Shown one piece after another: positions 35,919 to 46,886 of a stretch of 64,000 nucleotides of DNA. How positions within the stretch are numbered: the stretch's first letter is position 1; every line of letters begins with the position of its first letter. The notes beneath the pieces are model-generated. The model worked only from the letters and a program-made list of their open reading frames with translations, was not told where the DNA came from and did no database searches. This stretch comes from Oopsacas minuta (taxonomy: Eukaryota > Porifera > Hexactinellida > Lyssacinosida > Leucopsacidae), in the NCBI GenBank assembly GCA_024704765.1, contig JAKMXF010000028.1, positions 1 to 64,000 on the forward strand, in the 5' to 3' direction. The position numbers and the translations under genes are program-made.

Positions 35919-37335
35919 GATACTCTATGTTAGAGAAGGAATTGATAGAATTAGAATTCTCTAGGACTAATAGGATTTAATATAACAGTAATTATTACTA
36001 ATAGATAAAGTAAAGTGAACAAAATTGGAGTTGAGTTGTATTAAATCTAATAGGAGATACAGTATAATCTCCCAAAGTTGGGTATCCGGGATGCATTTTG
36101 CAGGACTCTGACTTCACCCACTTTTGACTTAAACGAATTTTACTACTACTTTCGCCTATTTTAATGAGATTTGTCTTTCATATGTATAATTATTATTTAG
36201 GCTGTATACTCCTGGGACTTCATTGTATATTAATCCTAGCTATGAGAAATAAACCACAGTTGGGGCATTCTTTCTGCTATGCTCTTCAATATATATCTTT
36301 CCTTCATACCATTTTTGGAGGTATCCTACCTTAAAATGTCCCAGAACGGCAGGTTCTAATTCAATTTTACCCCACTTTTGGGAATTTCTACTACAATTTT
36401 TGTATACATTTTAATTCAAAAATTGCCTTCGGTTCAACTCAAACCCCACTTCCAACAAAAGCCTCACTAAATGGCACACATAAATCCAATCAAGTGGATA
36501 GAAACAGTTATTTGAAAGAAAGGTTATTAATCGAGCGAATTAATCAATTGTTCTTGGAGTAATCGAATATTTAACAGAATGAAAACATTTATATGAACAC
36601 GAGCCGCTTCTCTTGCTCGCGCTGTGCGGCTTGCGAACACTATGTGTTGGCACTTTATGGCTCGAATTCTTTCATAAGTACAACTGGTATTTACACACGA
36701 GCACCTTGAAATTGCCCAATTCGGAATCAGCCTACTCGATTACCCTGGTATAACAGTTGGAACCAAGTTTCTAATACTATTTAGAATTTCTTTACTATAA
36801 GTGAACCTAAACAACAACAAATATTCACAATACGTTGTCAATATCATATTTCGATTCAGTGTGCTTCTTTTGCCTAGAATAACCGTCGAAACTAATTTCC
36901 GCAACTATTTAGAAATTTGTTTGCCAGTTTCTCATCAAAAATAAAAATATGAAATTCTGATACAGCGTACTCTGTTACCCCATTTGTAGCCGTTAAGAGC
37001 AAGTCTCTACCAGCGCTGGACACAATTGAATTCTGCACTGTACATTTAGATGTCGAAATGCCAATTCTCACGCCTTTTGAGAAGAAATCTCACGGATTGA
37101 CGAGATGCCAGGTTGGCAACTATGGATCAGTTGTTTAAATACTAAATAAATATTAAGAAATAAATAAACATAGAATGGTGATACAACTAGGTATTAGACG
37201 ATCCAAAATTAAGGATATAGATTTAGATCCCATCCCGATCTTGAATGAAATTGTAATCGACGTTCACGTATCCGATCCAAAATTCTAAAAGGATTTATGA
37301 TCCTATTTACGAACCTCTAATTGATGATCCATTTT
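35919..37335. other. LIS1 upstream region with repeats
   Basis: Should contain the LIS1 promoter; none identified. A possible pogo-like element spans about 36057-36405 (TCCCAAAGTTGGGTA near the left end, inverted TACCCCACTTTTGGGA-like right end). An inverted copy of the GC-rich hairpin motif lies at 36600-36665. No coding segment. Confidence 0.4.
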
Positions 37336-37519
37336 CATACTTGCCAACCTGAGTGAAGAAAAAAGCGGGACGGAGAGTACTAATTTAGCGGGACACCGTG
37401 GAACGTAGTTTATTTACATTAGACTGGACTACAAATAGCGGGACAATAGCCTCATTGGCCCTCTTTACATTTCCGAAAAAGAGGGACGTCAGCCAAAAAC
37501 GGGACAGTTGGCAAGTATG
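37336..37519. mobile_element. 184-bp MITE with GTTGGCAAGTATG ends
   Basis: CATACTTGCCAAC at the left is repeated inverted at the right, flanked on both sides by CATTTT (37330-37335, 37520-37525). The inside holds several copies of GCGGGAC/GGGAC. Related sequence without clear ends is at 14350-14530. Confidence 0.65.
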
Positions 37520-37765
37520 CATTTTTCGAAATACATTGAAAAATTTGATTCTATAGCTGGATGTTTAGACTGCATGATATAATAATCTACAAGTGTGCTT
37601 CGTTTGCTGAATGACAGCTTAGTGCCTCAGGTTAGCTTAAGTATTAAACAGCTAAATTTCTTAGTGCTATTGGTCGCGCGAAACATATACTCGGACATTA
37701 CCCGGACTACGTGCATAGAATAAAGAAATCGCGGAAATTTTAAGAGATAATATAGAGGGAGCTCA

Positions 37766-37816
37766 AGCTCTACTAGAGCACAAGCTCTACTAGAGCACAA
37801 GCTCTACTCGAGCACA
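37766..37816 (+). repeat. Three 17-bp tandem units
   Basis: AGCTCTACTAGAGCACA is repeated three times, the last with one change. The unit contains the near-palindrome CTCTACTAGAG. The same sequence forms the ends of the MITE at 45452-45593. Confidence 0.9.
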
Positions 37817-37854
37817 GTTTCGCTCATATTTGTGGAATGTATAATGAAATCACA

Positions 37855-38468
37855 GATAATTTCATGAATCAAGATCAAATCATATTGTGAATATTTGTTT
37901 ACTTTTAGGTACATAAAGTAAATAAATTTCAAAATTGAGGTAGAATCATACTTTCGACAACTATGCTGGGGTAATCGAGGATGCTGAATCTGAATGTTGT
38001 AAACAACATCAATTTTATCAAATCTCCGTTGTTCTTTGTCTGTTTGTTTGTCCGTTGAATACCTCGAGGCACAATGCGCCGAGTTCATCGCGAAGCAACG
38101 AGCCAAAGGCTCGTATATATATACACGTTTGTATGTCCAGAATTGATTGAAGAAACTTGAAGACCCCCAGGGCTGATTTTTGGAATACAGTGGTATTTTG
38201 GGCTTGGCTCGGACATTTTCGAGTCTTGGAAGAAAATTCACACCTATGACGAAATTATGATGTCATTATCACTTTTAGATTTTCGAAAATCACATTATTA
38301 ACCACTGCTCAGCCAATATACATGATAGAAGTTTGAAATTTGATTCACAGCTATCCCTCAATGTGACAAAATGTCCTGACCTAAGGATTCTGAACATAAG
38401 CTAACTCATGGGATTATTACGTCATCATGACTATACCAAAAAATCTAAATTTTCTAAATTTTCTAATA
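37855..38468 (+). repeat. Dispersed repeats ending in repeat B
   Basis: 37855-38062 matches the 'atgctggggtaatcgaggatgctg' class seen inverted near 36740-36850. 38063-38122 carries hairpins (CTCGAGGCACAATGCGCCGA, then ACGAGCCAAAGGCTCGT), matched inverted at 46176-46240. 38120-38468 is repeat B on the plus strand. Confidence 0.6.
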
Positions 38469-40005
38469 CAGCCGAACCTCCAAGATACGGACACCCATTT
38501 TGTTTCAAATAACAATCATATCCCAACTTTATATAATTTAACCCTGTAACAAAGATGACTTGGCGGTAATTAATGTCAAACGCATTTCTAACCTGGTAGT
38601 CCATCCCAAATGTAATTCCCATATACATTTATTGGACGTATTGTCCAAATAGTTTGTGCGAATATGAAATAAGATGTGGATTTAATGTTTGAGAAATTGA
38701 CGAATTGATAATTGGGTATATGTTCTTTCCACGGCGGCCCTATTTCTGCACCTGTTGTCGAGTAGCAAGTGCTCGATATCAATGTCACCTAAAGACTCCA
38801 GCCACTCCAGTGGACCTAAAGCTTCATCTGCCTCTGAAGGTGTCAGTAAGCTTTGAATTTGTTCATCATCTGAGTCAGGATCAACTTCTGTTACAGTTCT
38901 CTCGTTTTGAAATTGGGAAACAATTTCTTCATCAGTTATGATTTCATATCTCGGATCAACATACCAATCTTCTGTTTCTTAAGAACCCAATTATGGTATC
39001 CTTCAGAAAATGAGCAGATTCAGTGTCTGATTCTATATCCATTGTAACCATCATATGATCATCTGGTTTGAGTAAGTTAGTCCAACCCTTTGATAAACAA
39101 TCAGTGGATGTTTCACTCCATGCCTGTGCTGCCCAATAGACAGCCTGTTTTATCGTTAGCTCTTTTAAAACTGCAGGAATAGATTGATGTAATGTTTTTC
39201 TTCAAGAATGAGGTGACGCAAAAGCAATTATTTGTATCTCCTCTTAACTGATTCTAAAATGCCTTGATCCATAGGTTGTACGAGAGATGTCGTGTTGGAA
39301 GGTAAAAACATGGTAGTTACGGTCCTATCTTGAGACTGTAGTTTATCATCAGAGGGTTATGCGGGTGCGAAGCAATGAACAGGAAGACTTTCCATGTTCA
39401 TGTGCTTTTAACATCGAGGGTTACTACTCTTGTGGATAAATATCAAAAGGAAACGACAACTTCCAGAGGAATTAGCACATGCAAGTATGGTTACCCTATC
39501 CTTCGAGTGCTTAAAATTATTTCTTTCATCAACTGAAACTAGCGACCTTAAGGGCAACATTCGCCACCACAAATCAGTTTCTTCTAGGTTAAAATTTGAA
39601 TTTTAGTGTATCCTCTTGTTTCGATTCACATTTAAATGGTTGAATAGCTGAGGTATTGGCTGCCAGTGATCTCCTTGAAGTTGAACTGCACGTATACCAT
39701 AGCTCCTACAGAACTTGTGTTACCAACCAGAGCTACCCTTGAATGTCCCAACCTCATGATGGGGGTAAAGCGGTGGAAAAAAATTGTAGTGCTTACTTCT
39801 GAAGTAAGGGCCATGATACTCGTGCACCATTGGAGCGTTGCTGAAGAACCCTATCTTTTCCCTAGGGTGCAGTTACCATGAATATTTAGTTCTAATTAGA
39901 TTAAGAAGGTATATGATATATGAAGTGAAAAATTGTTATATATAGTATCAGCATTCTAGTGCCCGTATCTCAAATGTTAGTGCCTGTATCTTGGAAATTT
40001 AGTGT
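38469..40005 (-). pseudogene. Pogo/Tigger-like transposon with dead transposase
   Basis: The left end (CAGCCGAACCTCCAAGATAC after TA) is a pogo-type terminus. On the minus strand, decayed frames around 39590-38950 resemble the DDE domain of Tigger transposases: a DLWWRMLP segment, KDRVTILACAN, SNPRC, then TTSLVQPMDQGILESVKRRY and a C-terminal AWSETS segment. The part holding the middle Asp motif appears deleted, and stops and frameshifts are frequent. The right end is reduced to repeated GTGTCCGTAT-like pieces near 39960-40005, where repeat D begins. Inactive. Confidence 0.65.
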
Positions 40006-40535
40006 CCGTATTCACGAGTTTAGCAGGAGCATGCCCAGTGACTGATGAATAAATTTTTAGTTGGGTAGAACCATCCAGCTGGCAGTGGCGTCGTGTGGCT
40101 TTGATATATGGGAGGCACAATTTAATCTGGTTCTCAACAAGTTCTAGATGTTTGCCACCAGAATTTGTGAATTTGTGCACGCCAGATTTCAAAGTCTATG
40201 GGCGTTGTAAACAATCAGTAATGTCTAGGAGCGAAACAATTGAAAGAAATAACGTTTGGTCTGCAATCGCTCCAGAAAGTTGTTTTTTTCTGGTCATTTG
40301 GAGTAATGAAGTGTAGCTCGAAGAATATTTGGGGGGGCCCCAGTCACATATGCACGACGCCACTGAAGCTGAGGGTCTAGCGTGCTGTAGGTCTTCCAGT
40401 CGTGCCGGGCGTAGCCCTTCAAAAAGCTATAAGAGCTAACAAATTAATTACTTTGTACTAGGTTTGAATCTTGAAACAATTTCTCATAACCGCGTAATAC
40501 ACATTTGGTTTGATTATTTTCCGATTCAATTGTTA
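40005..40535 (+). repeat. Dispersed repeat D
   Basis: Long match to 17550-17905 on the same strand, plus an insertion (CAGCTGGCAGTGGCGTCGTG onward, about 110 bp) absent from the other copy. That insertion has a hAT-like CAGTGGCG start. Confidence 0.7.
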
Positions 40536-40539
40536 AAAG

Positions 40540-40800
40540 TGATGACGTCAAGACAATTGTCACATTGTGGGATACCTGTATTTAAATTTCAACCATCTAT
40601 CATGTACATTGGCTGAGCAGTAGCTAATGTGATTTTCAAAATTCTAAAAATGTGACAATGACGTCATAATTTCGTCATAGGTGTGAATTTTCGTCCAAGA
40701 CTCGAACTTGTCCGAGCCAGGCCCAAAATGCCCCTATATGCCAAAAATCAGCCCTGGGGGGTCTTCCAGTTCTTTAATTAATCCTGGGCATACAAACAAA
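40540..40800 (-). repeat. Dispersed repeat B, minus orientation
   Basis: Reverse complement of 29540-29760 and 38150-38390, with TCCGAGCCAGGCCCAAAATG and TGTGACAATGACGTCATAAT conserved. Confidence 0.7.
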
Positions 40801-40819
40801 TATATAGGAAATTATATCT

Positions 40820-41656
40820 AGGACCCTATATTTAGTGTATTTTAAAAACTTACACGTTATTTTTTTATAAGGAACACCTTTATAAGGAACTCCAGGCTGA
40901 GAATTGGCAAAAAATTCAGGAACTCTTAGGAACTGCACAGCCTGAGATTATAATACCATAAATAATATACCTATCATAGTATCATTTATTAATTTCTATA
41001 TCTTTCTTTGATATATAACCAATTGTATCATCTTTAAATACTACTTTAAACTCATCAAGCCTACTGTTAAAATATTGGATCTTTCCAATAAACCACCCAT
41101 TTCCATATAACCCTTTAACTTGTTTTCCAACGAGTTCATGGTGAAAAATCCTATCAGCTATATTGTCCTCAAATTCTTCAGGCTCATCATCATCAATTAG
41201 AAGACTTTCGTTCTCGTGAATCAACGTTCGAAACATGTTCGATTTCAGCTATACTACTAGTAAGCGGGACGTTGTTTATTTCGACACTGGTACTTTCTGA
41301 AATGTTACCGTGTTTACATTTTAGGTGTACCGTCAATCCTTGTTGATTTTGAATTTGTCATCACAGTGGGGGCATTCCAATTCGGGCTGTTCTGAAATGT
41401 CAGGTAGAATGATTTCCTTCCATACCCCACGGTGGCTAACGCGATATATACATCCAAAACTGCCAAGTGTTGGCTCTCTGTTAGCACACATGTAAAAGCT
41501 AAATACACACGTTACAATGTTAAAATGTTAATAGCCAGTTAATTAAGTAATAGAATACGTAGGCACCTTCTTATTAAGCAATATTTCGAGCCCAAGAAAA
41601 TAAGGAACCGATAAGGAACTTTCATTTTAAATTTGCATTAGTAAACATAGGGTCCT
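40820..41656. mobile_element. TIR element carrying a Tudor-like ORF
   Basis: AGGACCCTATATTTA at 40820 and the inverse of AGGACCCTATGTTTA at 41656 suggest terminal inverted repeats of at least 15 bp with one mismatch. Both ends have subterminal ATAAGGAAC copies. The only ORF is the 84-residue one listed next. No target duplication was identified. GGGTCC-rich sequence and a perfect 20-bp palindrome (41707-41726) lie just outside. Confidence 0.45.
40982..41236 (-). CDS. Small acidic protein with Tudor/chromo-barrel-like domain
   Basis: An 84-residue ORF from ATG to stop. Residues 1-30 are acidic (IDDDEPEEFEDN). Residues 32-80 read like a small barrel domain: VGKQVKGLYGNGWFIGKI, then a loop, then EFKVVFKDDTIGYI and KKDIE, the G-W-(F/Y)-x-G-x-(I/V) ... 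F-x-D-x-(T/S)-x-(D/G)-Y-I pattern of Tudor/Agenet-type folds. Such domains bind methylated peptides or nucleic acid; no function is assigned here. It lies alone inside a putative TIR element, so it may be a transposon accessory protein or a captured exon. Confidence 0.5.
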   Translation of the reverse strand: MFRTLIHENESLLIDDDEPEEFEDNIADRIFHHELVGKQVKGLYGNGWFIGKIQYFNSRLDEFKVVFKDDTIGYISKKDIEINK

Positions 41657-42129
41657 GGAGCGAATACTTAGACTAGCACCTTAGGGTCCTATGATAAAAT
41701 TTCGAGCTGGGACCCTAGGGTCCCAGAAATAGAGGTTCTAAGAATTACTCCTCTATATTTTGTATTTACATCTAGTCGACTCTCGTTAATATGAACACGG
41801 ATAAGGACTACAAATTTTGATCCCCTGGCCTAAAATATGGCCAACTGTATACAAACGAACTCCGGTTAACAAGAACATGAATAATACGAAATATCGGATA
41901 AGAGGTACGGTTGTCGTCCTTCAGTGCGTTTTCAACACTAAACACATCGGATAATACGAAGAGGGTATATGGGATAATGAGTTTCTCTATTTAACAATTA
42001 CAATTTTCGACTGCTATTTAGTTATTACTATGTATAGTATTTTGGACAAATTTGGCTATACTTCGGTTAATACGTACTCCGGTTAAGGAATACAAATCTC
42101 CACGGTTAAATCTGTACTAATCTGTACTA

Positions 42130-42390
42130 CCGCGGTTCGCTTGCTAGGTCGCTGCTCGACAACTTAGTCTCCAAGTTAGCTTATGTATTAATTAAACAGC
42201 TAAATTTTATAGTGTTATTGGTCGCTAAACGACAGAATATACTCTACAGTATGTGCCTCGAATTTACAGAATGGCTAAAATTTAATTATCCATGGCCCAC
42301 CAAAATTACATTTAATGGCCTTTTGTGGTGATATTGGAGCTTCTACGTCGCTTTTGGATAGTAATCCGTGCAATTCGTGCCTCGATTACA
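42130..42390 (-). repeat. Dispersed repeat B, minus orientation, with hairpin motif
   Basis: Begins with the inverse of GCGACCTAGCAAGCGAA and continues through ATTATCCATGGCCCACC and AATGGCCTTTTGTGGTGA, shared with 19440-19560 and, inverted, with 29890-29975. The Ginger1 element begins 35 bp further on. Confidence 0.65.
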
Positions 42391-42684
42391 GTCGAACCTC
42401 CGATATCCGGGCAGTGTGGGACCGGTGTGGTAGTGTCATGTGTCCTCCCTAAATTCTGTCCCCCCGGACTAGTGGCACTAGGGCAAGGAGTCCCGCGGAC
42501 GAATGGCACTAGTGTGGAGTGTCCCCCCGGACCTCTGACACTTGGGTAAGTAGTCCCCACTTTGGGTCAGATGTCCCCCAGCGGACCTCTGGCACTAGTG
42601 CGGATTTATCCAAAGATATTATCTACTTTCTAAATACCTTTGTATTGTACTAGTGAAACCTATTTCAAATTCAAATATTTCTAC

Positions 42685-45267
42685 TCAGTTTGCTACTACG
42701 ATCTTTCTCTGCCATCTCTTCGTGCACTTTCGACGTGGCTTTTTTGAAGAAAGGAACAGAGTCATGTTCAATTGTTCTAGACAGCTGTGCAGATGTATCC
42801 TCATCTGAGTTTGATCAAAGGAGCACGTATGAGGGTCAATGCCTTGGCATAGTGCTGTAGCAAAGGCTATAGAAAATAGTCCACAATCTGTTCCCCCTGA
42901 TTGTCTTTGAGTTTCAACAAATGTAGTTCAAAACTGCGTTCAATTGTTTTAATTATTGAGGCCACTTGTTTTCTCAAAGATAACGAACCCAGAGAACATG
43001 CTGGAATGCTATCATAAACATCCACAATTCCAGGTAGACAATTAAAGCTTGAGACACAGACCCAGTGTGTCCTACCTAAGTTGACAATCTGGACAAATGA
43101 GATTGAAGTTGATTTATATGAAAGCTTTTCTGCAAGCATGAGGGGATCTTCAAGCCCATTTGTAAGTGGGTGCTGGTTTTTCAACAATTTTTGAGCCGCA
43201 ACAATGTGTTTATCTGTCAGCCAAAGTCCATTTAGTATTTCTAGCTCATCAGTTGGGCTGAGATACAGATTGTGCACCCAGAATGGAGATGGTGATGGAG
43301 GACTTGAAGATATTGTACCGTTTATTGACTCCTATTAAAGAAGGTAGAATTTATTCGTGTAAGGGGGACTATCAGGTGATTTTATGAAATTGTGTATATT
43401 CTAACGGATAATTTCTCGATTTAGAGTTCAGAATGAAAATTTTAAACTAAAGAGAAGCTACACAAACCATTTTGTATCAACCATGATTATTGAGGTTGAA
43501 TTGTTTGCGTTGATTGTCCTAAATTTATATAGAATGATTACTTACGTTGTCTTTTCTGTCAACAGAAATGACAAGTTCTTCTTTCGGTTCCTTCTCACAC
43601 AGTTCGTTTTCAGACTCTACAATTCCAGTTTGCATCGCTCTTTGTTTTGAATATCTGTAGCCTGATACATGATTCGATCTGATTTGAAATTTCTTCTTGC
43701 AGTACAACTTTAGACGGGAGATATTCTGAGTTTTTTGAGGAGAATTCCGGTTACACAATTGCGAAGCTTGTAAACTCCCTTCCCAATATCTTGAAAAATT
43801 TCATATGGTCCAAGATACCGCATTCGAAATTTATCACCCTTTCTTCCATCCTTAGCACTATTTCGAAGGAGAACTAGTGTACCTGGTTTAAAATTCTAGA
43901 GCAAAACATATAAACTGGTATGTAAATACTAAATAATTCTTAAGAAGACTTACTTTAGATTGCTTTTGTTTTTTATCATACTCATTCTTCTGTTTTTCCT
44001 GTCCCTCCTGGATATTCTTATCAACCTTTCCATAAAGCGACTTCTTTATGTTATTCATCTGGCAAATAAATGCATCTATGTTAGGGTCCGCAGGGATATT
44101 TAGATATTCAGGCATAAAATCCATCTCAATCGGCAGGATAGCTTCACTGTAGAATGTAATCGAGTTAAAAATTCTAGCATAGAACAGTTACAAATATCTC
44201 ACCGAAGGTACATTATTTCGAAAGGCGATTTTTTTGTTGTCTTTTGTACAGATGTTCTATATGCAAATAGAACTCCATCAATGTACATATCCCAATTATC
44301 TTGTTCTTTTATTACAAGCTTTAGGAGAGCGTGTTGAATGGTCTGGTTAAATCGCTCAACTAAACCATTTGTTTGAGGGTGGTAGGCGGTAGAAATTCTA
44401 TGAGTTGTTTTAGTTAGATCAAATAGCTCTTGATTCACTTTGTTAACGAATTCTCTACCCTGATCGCTGATAACTACCTGAGTGCATCCAAACCGGCACA
44501 TAGTCTTATAAAGAAAGAGAGCAACACCTTTAGCACTCTTATCTGGTAATGCATCTGCTTCTGGCCACTTTGAGAAGTAATCAACCAGGGTAATAATGTA
44601 TTTATTACCTCTTGGTGTCATTGTAAGTGGTCCAATCAAATCAACTCCCACCTATAAAAGTTAAAAAGACATCGATGTAAAATTAGAACGGTGCGAATGA
44701 AAATCGACAGAAGAACGTACCATTTTCCATACCTCTGGATCAACTTTTATCGGATGTAAGGGAGCTTTAGCCTTTATAAAATTTCCAGATTCATTCACTC
44801 TCTGACAAATGTCGCAAGCTGCAACATATTTACGTACATCATTGTACATATTAGGCCAGTAAAAACGGGCTGCAACTTTTTCGTACGTTTTGTCTCGCCC
44901 AAAATGTCCACCTAGATAATTTTAAACTGTAAAAGAAATTACTTCTATGGAAGAAATTATAGTTCTATTACATTGTTGTAAATGAATTACTAATATACTC
45001 ACCAAAGTCACTGGAATGGCAAGATTCTAAAACCCTTTCTCCCTCATCGCATGAACGTACAACGGTTCTCCATGTTCTATCTAATGGGTTGGCTGATTTT
45101 AGTGCTTTCGTAGTGCTAACTGCAGAGTAGTGCAACAGGCCATCAGCTGTGAAGAAATGTTCATAACTTTTCCGACGAATAATTCGGCGTTCGTTTTTGG
45201 AAGAATTTAAAGGATAGCGTTTAAAAGCTGAATATTCGTATATCTGATCATACAAAACTTCAAACAT
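42685..45267 (-). pseudogene. Ginger1 integrase-Ulp1 transposase, six exons, two frameshifts
   Basis: Exons 45267-45003, 44911-44721, 44651-44203, 44146-43954, 43895-43546 and 43331-42685, joined by GT-AG introns of 91, 69, 56, 58 and 214 bp, encode about 698 residues. Domains in order: YPYY-type N-terminus (FKRYPLNS..RRIIRR); H2C2 zinc finger ending CDICQ; DDE core with DYFSKW, ISDQGREF and AYHPQTNGLVERFN; GPY/F motif (RYLGPYEIFQDIG); then a C-terminal Ulp1-type cysteine protease with GLWLTDKHI, GRTHWV (His) and VDVYDSIP (Asp). One frameshift lies after the GPY/F part (about 43740). Another is in a G run near 42890, just before the expected catalytic Cys; the frame beyond it stays open to the stop. 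Ginger1 transposases with Ulp1 or OTU tails are known. This copy is recent but probably dead. Confidence 0.88.
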
Positions 45268-45451
45268 ATTGTAGATAATCAAATGCAAGAAAATTGAGAA
45301 ATTACAGTATAACTTCAAATGTATACTAATATATACTACAACCAATGAGTTTTTGAATGTTATCGTAAGTTCCAATATAAATTTGTCACGTAAATCACTC
45401 TGTGGTATTTGCAACATCTACAAGTATAATAAAGTAGAGGTTACTTATATA

Positions 45452-45593
45452 TAGCTCAGCTCTACTAGAGCACAGTTTTTTCTCTATTGAATTTTTATTG
45501 GTTTTGAACTAACACCTCCCGACTTTGATTAACACCTGCCGGTTTTCTGATTTTCTATTAGACAAAAAACTGTGCTCTACTATAGCTCAGCTT
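45452..45593. mobile_element. MITE nested in Ginger1, upstream of its gene
   Basis: Ends AGCTCAGCTCTACTAGAGCA at the left and the inverse of AGCTGAGCTATAGTAGAGCA at the right, both continuing CAGTTTTTT inward, form a 29-bp inverted repeat with a few mismatches. The flanks are TA-rich (TTATAT). It lies about 185 bp upstream of the transposase ATG. Confidence 0.7.
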
Positions 45594-45809
45594 TATATAA
45601 GTACTCCCAATAAAGTATCACTTGTATTTACTAATTTGGTATTTTCTACATACAACCCGAGGACTACTAACCCTAGTGCCGGAAGGGGACTTCTGACCCA
45701 AAAGGAGGACTACTGACCCTAGTGCCAGAGGTCCGGGGGACATATCACCCTAGTGCCACAAGTCCGGGGGGACAGCTCACCCGGGGGACCACTGCCCCTC
45801 TGACACCGG

Positions 45810-46565
45810 ATCTTGGAAATACCAATATCTCCAGGTATTGCCGGAGTCAGGGACACGTCGCCACGGGGGTGCATGCCACCTAACCCCTTGGCTTAAATTG
45901 CAAACTGGAAATTTCGGCTCGCTTCGCTCGCATCCTACCCTCAATATTATGTAATCTCACCCAAAAATAAGGGATATAGCTTGTATTGATCTACCGAATT
46001 AGGTAACATTTTCTTGGGTTATACTCTGAGCAAATGCAGTGTTTCCCCAGGCCGTTTTGGCGTAACTGAATGGTGGAAACTGGTGGACAACTACTTGACT
46101 GAATGGTGGAAAACGGTGGAAAATAGGCTGAATTATAGAAAATGGTGGAAAATGGAACCATCTTTATATTAATTTATACGAGCCTTTGGCTTGTCGCTTC
46201 GCGATGAACTCGACACATTGCTCCTCAAGGTATTCAACGGACAAACAAACAGACAAACAACAATTGAGATTTAATAATATAGTTCTGTTACAAATACTTC
46301 AATTATAGAATTCTATTGACATAATTATGACAAAGATTTGCTTTAAAAGTACTCCGAATATACTCCTTTAGAGTATCCTCTGACCCAAATGGGGGGATAT
46401 GTATGCAGCATCCCCTCACCCCAAAAGTGGGGGATGATTGTATGGAGCACCCCCCATCCCCCCGGGATTTACGCCCCATGCCTGCAGCGACCTAGCAAGC
46501 GAAGCGCGTTGGTACAGATTAATTGTGTTTTAAATAAACAGGGATCTAGAATTCGATTTTAACAT
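45810..46565. repeat. Repeat mosaic between Ginger1 and the duplication
   Basis: 45845-45915 is repeat C (CCCCTTGGCTTAAATTGCAA). 46176-46280 is the inverse of 38000-38122. 46380-46515 is G/C-rich and ends with GCGACCTAGCAAGCGAAGCG. No coding segment. Confidence 0.55.
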
Positions 46566-46886
46566 CTTAAGTAATTCCTTAATTATCTTTGTGTTCACAT
46601 GTTAAACACAAGTTCCAATCCATATATAAGCTAGATATACATCATTTACAAGTCCGAATTTGTCTGTTTAGTACCATTTAGTACAGCCAGTGGCGTATCC
46701 AGAGGAGGAATTTGGGTGTTCAAACATTCCCTCATAACTGGTTTCCAAAAGGGATGTGTTGTTATTTATAATTCGATTTTCCTTAATAAGCGCATAGCTT
46801 TTGGAATCTTATTTCCAGAATGCTATCCTATTTTCACAATTATTTTTCAACGTGTTTCCCGGACGATATCCCAGAAGACTCCAGAT

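Larger units (their letters stand above)
42426..45805 (-). mobile_element. Ginger1 DNA transposon, 3.38 kb
   Basis: CCGG flanks both ends (42422-42425 and 45806-45809). The element begins TGTGG and ends with the inverse of TGTCAG, so it has the TGT...ACA termini and CCGG target duplication known for Ginger1. Inverted terminal regions of roughly 170 bp contain several copies of a motif around CCCCCCGGACCTCTGGCACT followed by a TAGGG...AGTAGTCC segment. It encodes one transposase gene on the minus strand and no reverse transcriptase, gag or aspartic protease, so it is not a Gypsy retrotransposon. Confidence 0.9.

Noticed and set aside
42867-43277. Cellular SENP/Ulp1 protease gene
   Set aside because: It is spliced in frame to the GPY/F part of the integrase and lies inside the element's inverted ends.
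42685-45267. Gypsy retrotransposon reading of the integrase region
   Set aside because: No LTRs, reverse transcriptase, protease or gag; CCGG duplication, inverted ends and an Ulp1 tail fit Ginger1.
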